Part shown: one piece after another, positions 17,290 through 26,009 of the stretch
Numbering within the stretch: position 1 is the first letter of the stretch
Layout: the number at the start of each line of letters is the position of its first letter
Position numbers and translations under genes: made by a program
Notes under the pieces: model-generated
Databases searched by the model: none
What the model was told of the DNA's origin: nothing
The model's input: the letters and a program-made list of their open reading frames with translations, nothing else
NCBI RefSeq assembly: GCF_900104745.1
Contig: NZ_LT629732.1
Coordinates: 6,001,981-6,065,980, forward strand
Direction of reading: 5' to 3'
Origin: Actinopolymorpha singaporensis
GTDB lineage: Bacteria; Actinomycetota; Actinomycetes; Propionibacteriales; Actinopolymorphaceae
Length of the DNA: 64,000 nt

Positions 17290-18329
17290 CTGACCCGGTC
17301 TCCTGTGGTCGTGTCGAACATGTACGTCCGGTCCCGCTGGAAGGCCAGGCCCACGGCCTCCCCGGGCACCTGCGCCGGACCCGGTCCAGTCTGGACGACG
17401 AGCCGTTGCCGCGTCGCGGCGAGTTCGACCGTCAGCAGGCCGTACTCGCAGAAATCCTCCACGACGACCACCACGCCTGTGACGTCACCCCGGGCACCGT
17501 CACCCTCTGCGTCGACCTCGTCCTCCACCACCGCGACGTCCTCGGGGCGCACCCCCACGATCCGGCCGGGGCCGGCCAGCCCGGTGAGCAGGTTCATGGC
17601 CGGCTCCCCCACGAACTCCGCCACGAACAGGTCGGCCGGATCGTCGTACACCTCGTCCGGCGTGCCCACCTGACGGACCCGGCCGCCCTCCATCACCACC
17701 ACCCGGTCGGCCAGGCTGAGCGCCTCCTCCTGGTCGTGGGTGACGAGGACGGTGGTGTAGCCGAGCTCGCGTTGCAGACGCCGCAGCTCACGCCGGGTCA
17801 GGTCGCGCTGGGCAGCGTCCAGGTGGGACAGCGGCTCGTCCAGCAGCAGGACCTCGGGTTCGCGGGCGATGGCGCGGGCCAGCGCGACCCGCTGTTTCTG
17901 GCCCGAGGACAGGTTGACCGGCCGGGCGTCGAGAATGTCGCGCAGCCCGATGCGCTCGGCAAGGTCCTGCACGCGTTCCCGGCACGCCCGCGCGGACAGG
18001 CCGCCCCGCGCGCGCAGGCCGAAGGAGATGTTGTCGGCCACCGACAGCGGCGGATAGAGCGCGTAGTTCTCGAACGCCACCCCGATGTTGCGCCGCTGCG
18101 GGCGCAGGCCGAGCACGGACCTGCCGCCCACCCGGATGTCGCCGCCGGTGACGTCCTCCAGGCCGGCGATCATCCGCAGCGTGGTCGACTTGCCGCACCC
18201 CGACGGGCCGAGCAGCCCGACGAGTTCGCCGCTGCGTACGTTCAGGTCGAAGTGGGCCACCGCCTCCACCGGCGGGCGTCCCCGGGTGGCGAACACCTTC
18301 CGTACGCCGTCCAGCACCAGGTCGCTCAT
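17286..18329 (-). CDS. Sugar/polyol ABC transporter ATP-binding protein (second of two)
   Basis: 347 residues from ATG 18329, in an ATGA overlap with the first ATPase gene. Walker A GPSGCGKST (about 40-48), signature LSSGQKQR, Walker B VLLLDEPLSHLD, and the H-loop THD are present, followed by the C-terminal OB-fold regulatory domain of the UgpC/MalK (CUT1) family. The Q-loop position reads AFENYALYPP, with Glu where Gln is commonest. A much longer upstream frame (to 19238) only overlaps the first ATPase gene and was rejected. With its neighbour it probably forms a heterodimeric motor. Confidence 0.92.
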   Translation of the reverse strand: MSDLVLDGVRKVFATRGRPPVEAVAHFDLNVRSGELVGLLGPSGCGKSTTLRMIAGLEDVTGGDIRVGGRSVLGLRPQRRNIGVAFENYALYPPLSVADNISFGLRARGGLSARACRERVQDLAERIGLRDILDARPVNLSSGQKQRVALARAIAREPEVLLLDEPLSHLDAAQRDLTRRELRRLQRELGYTTVLVTHDQEEALSLADRVVVMEGGRVRQVGTPDEVYDDPADLFVAEFVGEPAMNLLTGLAGPGRIVGVRPEDVAVVEDEVDAEGDGARGDVTGVVVVVEDFCEYGLLTVELAATRQRLVVQTGPGPAQVPGEAVGLAFQRDRTYMFDTTTGDRVR

Positions 18330-19474
18330 CCGGCCGCCTCGGTCACGTGGGTCGTCTCCACCCGCCGGCCGCTGTCGTCGGCGAGGAACACGTGCACGCG
18401 GCGCGGGTCCACCGTCACCACCACCCGGTCGTCGGTCCCGAGCCCGGCGACCTGGGTACGCGGAACCACCAGCGCCAGCAGGCAGGAGCCCACGCGGACG
18501 GTGAGCTCCGCCTGGCGGCCGAGGTGTTCGAGGACGTAGACGGTGCCCTCCAGCCGCGCGGCCGCCGACCCCGACGCCGACTCGGGCACGTCGCCGGCTC
18601 CGCGGTGCAGGGTCAGGTCGCGGGGACGGATCCCGAGCTGTACGCGGGTGCCCGGTCGTATCCGCCTCCCCGGCAGCGGCAGGTCCAGTCCGCCGTCGTC
18701 GGCGAGGAACCGCGGCCCGGCGACGTCGGCGACCACCCCCGACACGACGTTGATGGCCGGCCGGCCGAACGACCGCGCCACCACGATGTCGACCGGTTCC
18801 TCCCACAGGTGGCGAGGCGTGCCCACCTGGCGGATCCGGCCGGCGTCGAGCACCCCGACGCGGTCGGCCAGCGACAGCGCCTCCACGTAGTCGTGGGTGA
18901 CGTACAGCGTGGTCGTGCCGCGCTCGCGGCTGATCGCCTTGAGCTCCGCCCGCATGGTGGCGCGAAGCTTGGCGTCCAGGTGGGACAGGGGTTCGTCCAG
19001 CAGGTACGCCGCGGCCGGCCGGACCAGCACCCGGCCGAGCGCGACCCGCTGGCGCTGGCCGTTCGACAGTTGCGTCACCGAACGCTCCAGCAGCGCGTCG
19101 ATGCCGAGGAGTTCGGCGACCTCCTCGACCCGGCGCCGGGCGGCGGCCTCGGGCAGGCGGTGGCGCGGCGAACGCAGGGGCGAGACCAGGTTGGTGAAGA
19201 CGTCCTGCTGCGGATAGAGCGCGTAGCTCTCGAAGCACATCGCGAGGTTGCGGTGCGTCGGTTCCACGTCGGTCACGTCCGTGCCGCCGATCCGGACCGT
19301 GCCCTCCGTCGGCTCTTCCAGGCCGGCCACGACCTTCAGCGTGGTGGTCTTCCCGGCGCCGGACGGGCCGAGCAGGCAGCAGAACTCCCCGTCGGCCACC
19401 TCCAGCGACAACTCCTCCAGCGCACGCAGCCGGCCGAAGTCCTTGCGGATCCCCGCCAGCGCCAGCCCCGCCAT
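18326..19474 (-). CDS. Sugar/polyol ABC transporter ATP-binding protein (first of two)
   Basis: 382 residues from ATG 19474, which shares one base with the permease stop (TGATG). Walker A GPSGAGKTT, signature LSNGQRQR, Walker B YLLDEPLSHLD and a C-terminal TOBE/OB-fold region place it in the CUT1 (MalK/UgpC) family. The signature (LSNGQ) and Q-loop (CFESYALYPQQ) differ from those of the partner ATPase. Two non-identical ATPase genes in one importer operon also occur in the rhizobial glycerol transporter GlpSTPQV (from memory), whereas most CUT1 importers use one ATPase. Confidence 0.92.
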   Translation of the reverse strand: MAGLALAGIRKDFGRLRALEELSLEVADGEFCCLLGPSGAGKTTTLKVVAGLEEPTEGTVRIGGTDVTDVEPTHRNLAMCFESYALYPQQDVFTNLVSPLRSPRHRLPEAAARRRVEEVAELLGIDALLERSVTQLSNGQRQRVALGRVLVRPAAAYLLDEPLSHLDAKLRATMRAELKAISRERGTTTLYVTHDYVEALSLADRVGVLDAGRIRQVGTPRHLWEEPVDIVVARSFGRPAINVVSGVVADVAGPRFLADDGGLDLPLPGRRIRPGTRVQLGIRPRDLTLHRGAGDVPESASGSAAARLEGTVYVLEHLGRQAELTVRVGSCLLALVVPRTQVAGLGTDDRVVVTVDPRRVHVFLADDSGRRVETTHVTEAAG

Positions 19475-20370
19475 CAGCTCTTCACCGCACCGAACGACAG
19501 GCCACGCACGAGGTAGCGCTGGATGAACAACGCGAGCACCAGCGGCGGCAGCACCGCCATCACCGCACCGGCGGCGACCAGATTGAAGCGCACCTGGTTG
19601 CCGCCGAGGAACGCCAGCGAGCTCACCGTGACCGTCTGCGCGTGGCTGGAGGTCAACGTGAACGGGAAGATGAAGTTGTTCCAGGCGAAGATGAACGCCA
19701 GCAGGCAGACCGCCGCCACGCCGGGGCGCACCAGCGGGAGCACGATCCGTACGAACGCCTGCCGGCGCGAGTAGCCGTCCAGCAGCGCGGCCTGTTCCAG
19801 CTCCGGTGGCAGGTCGGTGAAGAACGACCGCAGGATCCACACCACGAGCGGCATCGTCACCAGCTGCAGCACCCAGATCATCCCGACGTAGCTGTCGTAC
19901 AGGCCGAGCTGCTGGTAGAGCACGCCCAGCGGAATGATCACCACCAGCTCCGGGGCGAACCGGAACGACAGCAGGGTGAAGAGCAGGCTCTCGCTGCCCC
20001 GGAAGCGGTAGCGCGCCGCCGCGTACGCCGCCGGGACCCCGATCACCAGGGAGACCAGGACGGCACCGACCGCGCACACCAGGCTGGCGACGAAGAACCG
20101 CAGGTACGGCGAGTCGGCGGCGCCGAGACCGAGCACCGTGCGGTAGTTGGCGAGCGTGGGTGCGAACCGTAGGTACGTCGAGGTCTGGTCGGCGTTCGAC
20201 TTCAGGCTCAGGGCCACGATGAACACGACCGGAGCGAGGGAGAACGCGAAGTAGAGCAGGAGTGCGGCATCGGCGGCAAGCCCGGCAACGGTTCCGGTGG
20301 TTCCGGTCGTTCCGGTGGCTCTGGTGGCTCTGGTGGCTCTGGTGGAGCGGCTCGAAGTCACCATCGTCAC
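19474..20370 (-). CDS. ABC transporter permease (MalG type)
   Basis: 298 residues from GTG 20370, whose GTGA overlaps the stop of the upstream permease; ATG 20364 is the alternative. About six membrane helices are visible and the EAA loop reads ELEQAALLDGYSRRQAFVRIVLPLVRPG, the coupling site for the ATPase. It belongs to the CUT1 inner-membrane family and pairs with the preceding permease. The N-terminal 25 residues are a Thr/Arg/Gly low-complexity stretch encoded by 9-bp repeats, unusual in this family. Confidence 0.92.
   Translation of the reverse strand: MTMVTSSRSTRATRATRATGTTGTTGTVAGLAADAALLLYFAFSLAPVVFIVALSLKSNADQTSTYLRFAPTLANYRTVLGLGAADSPYLRFFVASLVCAVGAVLVSLVIGVPAAYAAARYRFRGSESLLFTLLSFRFAPELVVIIPLGVLYQQLGLYDSYVGMIWVLQLVTMPLVVWILRSFFTDLPPELEQAALLDGYSRRQAFVRIVLPLVRPGVAAVCLLAFIFAWNNFIFPFTLTSSHAQTVTVSSLAFLGGNQVRFNLVAAGAVMAVLPPLVLALFIQRYLVRGLSFGAVKS
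20290..20343 (-). repeat. 9-bp tandem repeat, six units
   Basis: Three units close to ggttccggt followed by three of ggctctggt; they encode ATRATR/TGTTGT residues at the N-terminus of the MalG-type permease. Confidence 0.9.
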
Positions 20371-21359
20371 CCCACCTCCGCCCGTGCCGCCGTACTCGGC
20401 GATGCTCCTGTCGGCGCACTCGCCGGCGTCCCGATCGACACCCCTGCGGCGCGGTTCTGGACCCGGCTCAGGTAGCGAACGAGGACGAACGAGATCGCGT
20501 ACACCACCACCCAGAGGATCAGCATGAACGTCATGCCCCGGCTGTAGCGGGCGTAGGTGATCGCCTCGAGATACGCGTTGATCTGCAGCGTCGTGGTCGC
20601 GTCACCGGGACCGCCGGCAGTGAGCCCGTAGATGATGTCGAAGACCTTCAGGCAGTCCATGAACCGGAAGATGACAGCGACGAGGACGTACGGCCACAGC
20701 ATCGGCAGGGTGAGCCGGCGAAATGTCAACCACCAGTTGGCACCGTCCACCGCCGCCGCCTCGAACGGCGATCTCGGCAGCGAGCGCAGCCCCGCGAGCG
20801 CGAGGATCGCCACGAACGGCGTGTACAGCCAGGCGTCCACGACCACCGACCAGAAGAAGGCCGCGCCCGCTCCGTCGGTGCCGCGGTAGCCGTGCACCCC
20901 CACCGCCGCCAGGATCGGCCGGACCCAGCCCACCTCCGGGAGCAGGATCAGTTTCCACATGATGGCGGCGATGATCGGCGCCACCATCAACGGCACGATG
21001 AGCAGGCGTTCCAGCAACCGGCCCAGCAGGCTGGAGCGGTGCAGCAGCAGCGCCACTCCCACGCCGAGCACCGTCTCCACGGTCGTGGCCGCGACCGCGA
21101 ACGCGACCGTCACGCGAGCCGAGTGCCACAACGTGTCGCTGCCGAGGATGTCGGCGAAGTTGTTCAGTCCCACGAAGCTGGGTTCGCGGTTGGCGTCGGA
21201 GAAGTTGTACACCGTGTACGCGACACCGACGAAGAACGGATACAGGATCCCGGCACACAGCAGCACCGCGGGGGTGGCGAGGAGGTAGGGCCGCAGCCGG
21301 CGCCGCCACCTCGGCGTCACCGTCGCGGCGGTGACGGCTCCCGCCCCGGTCGCGCCCAT
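20367..21359 (-). CDS. ABC transporter permease (MalF type)
   Basis: 330 residues from ATG 21359, overlapping the stop of the binding-protein gene by one base (TGATG). Six or more hydrophobic helices; EAA loop SPFEAAAVDGANWWLTFRRLTLPML. Together with the next permease it forms the transmembrane channel of the polyol importer. A 32-residue Arg-rich upstream extension of the frame lies inside the binding-protein gene and was not accepted. Confidence 0.92.
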   Translation of the reverse strand: MGATGAGAVTAATVTPRWRRRLRPYLLATPAVLLCAGILYPFFVGVAYTVYNFSDANREPSFVGLNNFADILGSDTLWHSARVTVAFAVAATTVETVLGVGVALLLHRSSLLGRLLERLLIVPLMVAPIIAAIMWKLILLPEVGWVRPILAAVGVHGYRGTDGAGAAFFWSVVVDAWLYTPFVAILALAGLRSLPRSPFEAAAVDGANWWLTFRRLTLPMLWPYVLVAVIFRFMDCLKVFDIIYGLTAGGPGDATTTLQINAYLEAITYARYSRGMTFMLILWVVVYAISFVLVRYLSRVQNRAAGVSIGTPASAPTGASPSTAARAEVG

Positions 21360-22801
21360 CAGCCGTTGACCCGGGGCTCGAGATCCTTCGCCAGTTTGTC
21401 CAGGGTCGCCTTCGCGTCGGCTCCGCCGTAGATCTCCTGCAGGGCGGCGGCCCACGAGGTGGTGGCGTCGAAGAAGTTCCGCTGCGGGGTGAACTGGATC
21501 TTCGTCTGGTCGATGACGGTCTGGAACGTGTCCAGGAAGCCCGGCACCGCCTTCAGCCGATCCTTGTACGCCGAGTTGTCGGCCACGGACCGGCGTACCG
21601 CGTCAATGTGCTGTTGCTTCGTGCCCGCCCACAGCAGGTGTTCCTTGGATGTGGCCCACTGCAGGAACCACCAGGCGGCCGGCTTCTTCTTCGACGAGGA
21701 GTTCATGGCCAGCGACCAGATCCACATGTTGGTGGCCAGCGAACCGTCCTTGCCCTTCGGGCCCGGGTGCCAGGCCAGCTTGCCCGCGGCCGGTGTGTCG
21801 ACGTTCTGGAAGTACGACGCGGTGTCGGCGTCGAACAGCATCGCCGCCTTGCCGGCACCGAGGTCGCTGGACGCCTGGTACCACGTGTACGACGTCCATC
21901 CCGACGGTCCGGCGTCCCGCACCATCTTCGCCCACCTGCTGGTGAAGTCCACTGCCTCGGGAGAGTTCATGGTGGGGACGAGCTTCTTGCCCTCGACCTT
22001 GAAGTCCTTCAGGCCCTCACGGGAGTACATCGTCATGAAGCCGGGGTGGATCGTCGCCCACTCCCGCGAGCCTCGCACGGCGATGCCGTACATCCCGTCG
22101 AACCCCGCTCCGGGCGCCTTCGCCTTCAGCGTCCGGGCGAGTTCGGTGAGGTCGTCGAAACTCTCCGCGGGCTTGAGGCCGAGCTTGGCGAAGACGTCGC
22201 TGCGGTAGCACACGGTGTTGGTCTCGAACCCCCAGGGCAGCATCCACTGCTGCTTCCCACCGAGCGGCGCGCCGTTGACGAAGTTCCACTGCCCGGCCTT
22301 GATCAGGTTGGGGAAGAAGTCGTCGGGCTCGAACTCCGCGTGGGTGGCCGAGGAGTTGTGCATCCAGGGGCCGAGGTCCTCGAGGTAGCCGGGCGGGCCG
22401 TACTGCCAGACCATGTAGGCGCCCAGCATGAACGCGTCGTAGTTCCCCTGCCTGGACTTGAGTTCCAGGGTCACCTTGTCGAAGTAGTTGGACTCGGGGA
22501 ACTCGTCGATGGCGAGCTTGATGCCGGTCTTGTCCTGGAACTCCCCGCGGTGCGCCTTCAGCGCGTCGGTGTAGGGATGCTTGTTCATCAGCAGCCGCAG
22601 GGTGGTCCCCTTGTGCTTCTTCCAGTCGAAGCCGCCGGAGACCTTCTTCGCCGCCGAGTCCTCACCGCCGTTGTTCGACAGTGAGCCGAAGCCACACCCG
22701 GTCAGGCCCGCCGACCCGAGCAGCCCGGCGCCGACGCCCGCTCCCGCGAGCCGGAGGACTTCACGGCGACCCCAACGCTTCGGGCCGGTCGGCTCGGTCA
22801 T
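21359..22801 (-). CDS. Tat-exported extracellular solute-binding lipoprotein
   Basis: 480 residues from ATG 22801. The N-terminus carries a twin-arginine signal (WGRREVLRLAGAG) and a lipobox (LTGC), so the protein is probably folded before export and anchored outside. The mature part is a family 1 (CUT1) binding protein with a Trp-rich C-terminal lobe (KPAAWWFLQWATSKEHLLW). It is the first gene of the nine-gene operon and should define the transported compound, most likely a polyol given the downstream kinase and dehydrogenase. The upstream 183 bp carry a small inverted repeat. Confidence 0.92.
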   Translation of the reverse strand: MTEPTGPKRWGRREVLRLAGAGVGAGLLGSAGLTGCGFGSLSNNGGEDSAAKKVSGGFDWKKHKGTTLRLLMNKHPYTDALKAHRGEFQDKTGIKLAIDEFPESNYFDKVTLELKSRQGNYDAFMLGAYMVWQYGPPGYLEDLGPWMHNSSATHAEFEPDDFFPNLIKAGQWNFVNGAPLGGKQQWMLPWGFETNTVCYRSDVFAKLGLKPAESFDDLTELARTLKAKAPGAGFDGMYGIAVRGSREWATIHPGFMTMYSREGLKDFKVEGKKLVPTMNSPEAVDFTSRWAKMVRDAGPSGWTSYTWYQASSDLGAGKAAMLFDADTASYFQNVDTPAAGKLAWHPGPKGKDGSLATNMWIWSLAMNSSSKKKPAAWWFLQWATSKEHLLWAGTKQQHIDAVRRSVADNSAYKDRLKAVPGFLDTFQTVIDQTKIQFTPQRNFFDATTSWAAALQEIYGGADAKATLDKLAKDLEPRVNG

Positions 22802-22834
22802 GGCAGCCCCCAGTGCAGGTTCGGCGCACGCCGA

Positions 22835-22854
22835 GATCACCTCGCGGCGTGATC
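22835..22854. promoter_or_regulatory. Inverted repeat upstream of the polyol operon (candidate operator)
   Basis: gatcac, 8-bp spacer, gtgatc, centred about 43 bp upstream of the binding-protein start. A TTGACC hexamer sits further upstream on the same strand. The arms are only 6 bp, so chance is possible. No regulator gene adjoins the operon. Confidence 0.35.
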
Positions 22855-22984
22855 GGACCGCCTCACCTTGTGACCTCGGTGTCCGGCGGGTCAAGCCACA
22901 CCGACCGCCTTCGGCCAGTTACCGGGTGCGACCTTCTGCGGCCGGCAAGGCCTGCGGGGGACTCAGTCCCGGCCGGTGCGGGTG

Positions 22985-23647
22985 TCACCAGGTGTCGGTC
23001 CCGGCGGCCAGGGGCGGGTTCCAGGCGACCAGGCCCCAGTGTCCTGCCCGGTCGCGACGGAGTACGGCGCCGCTGGCGTTGCGGATGACCGGCAGCACTG
23101 TGCGGTAGGTACGAGGAGGGATACCGAGCAGGTCGCAGGCGACGATGCGCAGCAATGTGCCGTGTGCGACGACGAGCACACGGTCGCCGTGAGAACCGTC
23201 GGCGAGTTCGTCCAGTGCGGCCCGGCCGCGGGCGAGCGCCGCCGCCGGAGCTTCCCCGTCCGGCAGGGGATTGTCGTACGGGTCAGCCTCGAACGCCGCA
23301 CGCTCACGCGGAAACCGTTCCCGCATCTCGGCAGCGGAAAGCCCTTCGGCGGCGCCGAAGTCGAGCTCGACCAGCCGCTCGTCCAGGAGCGGTGTCAACC
23401 CCGCCTTGCGGGCGGCCGGCTCGGCGGTTTCCCTTGCCCGGCGCAGCGTGGAGGACGCCACGGCCGTTAGTCGCGCCGCGGACGCCCACTCCCCCAGATC
23501 GGCCGCCTGGGCCTGGCCACGCTCGGTCAGTGGCGCGTCGGTCCGGCCGACGTAGCGGTTCTCCGCGTGCATGGGCGTCTCACCGTGGCGCACGAAGAAC
23601 ACCGTGATCGGACCGGAACGGGGAGCCGGGGGGCGATCTTGGGTCAC
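22985..23647 (-). CDS. Histidine phosphatase (phosphoglycerate mutase family)
   Basis: 220 residues from GTG 23647. Catalytic motif FFVRHGETPMHAENRYVG near the N-terminus (RHG with the nucleophilic His), the acid/base ELDFGAAEGLS segment, and the second catalytic His in VLVVAHGTLLRI. The family includes phosphatases of 3-phosphoglycerate, alpha-ribazole phosphate and sugar phosphates. Context does not settle the substrate; the polyol operon begins 184 bp downstream on the same strand. The open frame continues upstream to 23938 but with low-complexity composition, so the shorter start is chosen. Confidence 0.85.
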   Translation of the reverse strand: MTQDRPPAPRSGPITVFFVRHGETPMHAENRYVGRTDAPLTERGQAQAADLGEWASAARLTAVASSTLRRARETAEPAARKAGLTPLLDERLVELDFGAAEGLSAAEMRERFPRERAAFEADPYDNPLPDGEAPAAALARGRAALDELADGSHGDRVLVVAHGTLLRIVACDLLGIPPRTYRTVLPVIRNASGAVLRRDRAGHWGLVAWNPPLAAGTDTW

Positions 23648-23960
23648 GGGCTCGACGATAGACGAGGGCGCGGCACCCGAGAGGACAGGGCCTCGGAGTT
23701 GCCTCGGAGGCAGGACCGGGCACCCGCTGCTCCCGGATCCGGCTGCCGCGTCCGGGCTGCCGCGTCCGGGCTGTGACCGCCCGATCCGGACCCCGGAGCT
23801 CGGCTGGCAGATCCCTGTGGCGCCCTCCGATCGGCGACCAGGGACATCTGACCCGCGGACCGGGGCCAGCTTTTTGTCCACAGGTGTCGGGCCGGCGTCG
23901 CATCGGGCTCTCCTTGTGGACAACGGTCTTGGTGTCATTCACGGTCATTAGGCTTCGAAC
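23648..23960. other. 313-bp divergent intergenic region
   Basis: It separates the histidine phosphatase (minus) from the DUF222-HNH gene (plus) and should hold both promoters. A 15-bp direct repeat (gctgccgcgtccggg, 23742-23756 and 23757-23771) is present. The last 90 bp are less GC-rich. No gene is supported. Confidence 0.5.
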
Positions 23961-25955
23961 ATGCGTTCGGCAGAGCAGGATCTTCCCGGCAGCGGTGGCA
24001 GCGGTGGCAGCGGTGGTGGTGGTGCGGTCGCCCGGTTGAGGGCTGCGCTGGCGGCGATCCGTGCCGGGTTGGACGAGGCCCTGGCGACGCCGACCACGTT
24101 CGTGGAGGTGGGTGAGTTGGGGGAGCTGATCGGTGAGCTGGAGACCGAGAAGGCGCGGTCGGACGCGCTCACTCTGGGCTGGGTCCGCCAGGCCGAGGCG
24201 CGCGAGGTCGGGAAGGCGACCGGTGCGGCGACCACCGCTGTGTGGCTGCGGAACTCCTTGCGGATGGGCAGGAGGGACGCCTACGCGGCGGTGGCGCTGG
24301 CGCGGGACCTGGACCGTACGGTGACGCTTACGGCGCGGGCGTTGGCGCGGGGTGAGGTGTCGTTTCGGCATGCGCAGGTGATCGCCGCCGCGATCAAGGA
24401 CCTGCCCCGATGGATCAGCCTGGAACAACGGGTGCAGGGTGAGGAGTACCTGATCGACGAATCCCGGCGGCGTAACCCTGACGATGTGCGGCTGCTGGGG
24501 CGGCACCTGCTGCTGGTGCTCGCCCCGGAGGAATGGGAACGGCGGCTCGGAGAGGAACTCGACGCCGCCGAACGCGCCGCCGAACGCAGACGCTCCCTGA
24601 AATACCTGCCGAACGGGATCCCCGGGTCCGAAACCATGATCGTCAAGCTGCCGGTGCTGGAGATGGAAGCTCTCCGCAAGATCATCGAAGGGCTGATCGC
24701 CGCAGATACCCGCGCCGAACCCGACGAACGCCCCCTGGACCAAAAGCGTGGGGACGCGTTCGCCGAACTCGTGGCGAGGATGGCTGAGTGGCAGGCGTCG
24801 CCGAACCGTGGCCGTGGACGCGACTGCGTGACCGTCACCATCGGACTCGACCAGCTCCTACAAGGCACCGGGTTCGGCGCCATCGACGACACCACCCCCG
24901 TCCGCCCCATGCCCTGCGGCTGCCAAACCCCCGACGCCACACGACAGGCCAAGCGAAAGAACCGGAAACAAAGCGACGGGAAGCAGAGCGACGGCGCGCA
25001 GAGCGACGGCGGCACGGATACCGCTGGCACGACGGGCACCCCCAACTTCAAGCCCACCAAGAACAAGTCCGGCGAAGGCACCGGTGACACCCAGCGTGAA
25101 GCCGGGACTCGTAGCCGTGTCCCCACCCCGGACGCGACGAGGGACCTTCGCGAGACCGCTGGGCCAGCCGGAGGCGTCGATCCGAGCAAGGCTGGCACCG
25201 ACACCACGACCACTGGCCGGAAAGGTCAACCAGACAACGACAATCGGCCGCCCGACTCCGCCGAGCTGGCCGACTCAACCCATCCGGCCGCTGTTGGGGA
25301 GCGAATAGCCGGACGGCGAGAACCCCGGCAACAGCCACAACAGAACACCGCAACCGGAACGGGCCTGACCAAGGCCCATCCGGAAGCAAACGCCGAACCC
25401 GAGGAACGGTGCCTCGGGGAGATGGACGACGCCTGCGCCGACTCCGACCGGGGAGACGATGCGACGAGGCCGGACGCTGCCAACGACTCCAACAACCAAC
25501 TCGATCCCCACGACGGCTGCACCAAGTGCGGCGGCGGCGGATCGGCCCGCATCCTCCGCCTGCGCGGAGAACCACTCTCCGTCGCCACCATCCGCCGCAT
25601 GGCCTGCGACGCCAACATCATCCCCGTCGTCCTCGGCGGCAACGGCGAAATCCTCGACATCGGAACGGCAGACCGGTTCTTCACCGAACCACAACGACGA
25701 GCCCTCGCCATCCGCGACGGAAGCCACTGCCACTTCCCCGGCTGCCACGTCCCCGAACGCCGCTGCATCGCGCACCACATGACCGCCTGGGAGCAGTTCG
25801 GCCCCACCGACCTCGCCAACGGAGTACTGCTGTGCAAAACGCACCACGCCTACGTCCACCACAAAGGCTGGCAAGTGCGCATGGGCAACCACGGCCACCC
25901 CGAATACACCCCACCCGAATGGGTGGACCCGCAGCAGAAAGTACGCCGGCCGTGA
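23961..25955 (+). CDS. DUF222 and HNH-nuclease domain protein (REP13E12-like)
   Basis: 664 residues. Residues about 20-310 are DUF222, helical, with the LGWVRQAEAREVGKATGAATTAVWL region. The C-terminal 90 residues hold an HNH nuclease with zinc-binding Cys and catalytic His: CHFPGCHVPERRCIAHHM ... LLCKTHHAYVHHKGW. Between them lies a low-complexity, Asn/Thr/Gly-rich insert of about 250 residues (about 315-560) with a KQSDG-type triple repeat and less GC-rich codons than the flanks. Such proteins occur in many copies in actinomycetes and their role is unknown (mobile-element relict, phage defence or DNA repair have been suggested). The N-terminus also carries a Gly/Ser repeat. Confidence 0.88.
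   Translation: MRSAEQDLPGSGGSGGSGGGGAVARLRAALAAIRAGLDEALATPTTFVEVGELGELIGELETEKARSDALTLGWVRQAEAREVGKATGAATTAVWLRNSLRMGRRDAYAAVALARDLDRTVTLTARALARGEVSFRHAQVIAAAIKDLPRWISLEQRVQGEEYLIDESRRRNPDDVRLLGRHLLLVLAPEEWERRLGEELDAAERAAERRRSLKYLPNGIPGSETMIVKLPVLEMEALRKIIEGLIAADTRAEPDERPLDQKRGDAFAELVARMAEWQASPNRGRGRDCVTVTIGLDQLLQGTGFGAIDDTTPVRPMPCGCQTPDATRQAKRKNRKQSDGKQSDGAQSDGGTDTAGTTGTPNFKPTKNKSGEGTGDTQREAGTRSRVPTPDATRDLRETAGPAGGVDPSKAGTDTTTTGRKGQPDNDNRPPDSAELADSTHPAAVGERIAGRREPRQQPQQNTATGTGLTKAHPEANAEPEERCLGEMDDACADSDRGDDATRPDAANDSNNQLDPHDGCTKCGGGGSARILRLRGEPLSVATIRRMACDANIIPVVLGGNGEILDIGTADRFFTEPQRRALAIRDGSHCHFPGCHVPERRCIAHHMTAWEQFGPTDLANGVLLCKTHHAYVHHKGWQVRMGNHGHPEYTPPEWVDPQQKVRRP
23987..24022 (+). repeat. 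9-bp tandem repeat (Gly-Ser-Gly)
   Basis: Three exact ggcagcggt units (23987-24013) followed by ggt triplets encode the Gly/Ser N-terminus of the HNH protein. Confidence 0.9.
24966..25010 (+). repeat. 15-bp tandem repeat, three units
   Basis: Three 15-bp units of the form aagcagagcgacggc encode KQSDG-KQSDG-AQSDG in the low-complexity insert of the HNH gene. Confidence 0.9.
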
Positions 25956-26009
25956 CGACTACAGGCGCCATGGCCACCGTGAAAGCCCGAGCCCACCGTC
26001 AAAGCCGAT

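Noticed and set aside
14956-17673. A 905-codon open frame on the plus strand
   Set aside because: Antisense shadow of the kinase, 2-hydroxyacid dehydrogenase and ATPase genes, all of which have full motifs and overlaps on the other strand.
23961-25955. HNH gene as a homing endonuclease or group I intron open frame
   Set aside because: No intron boundaries or interrupted host gene; DUF222 plus HNH is a stand-alone actinomycete family.
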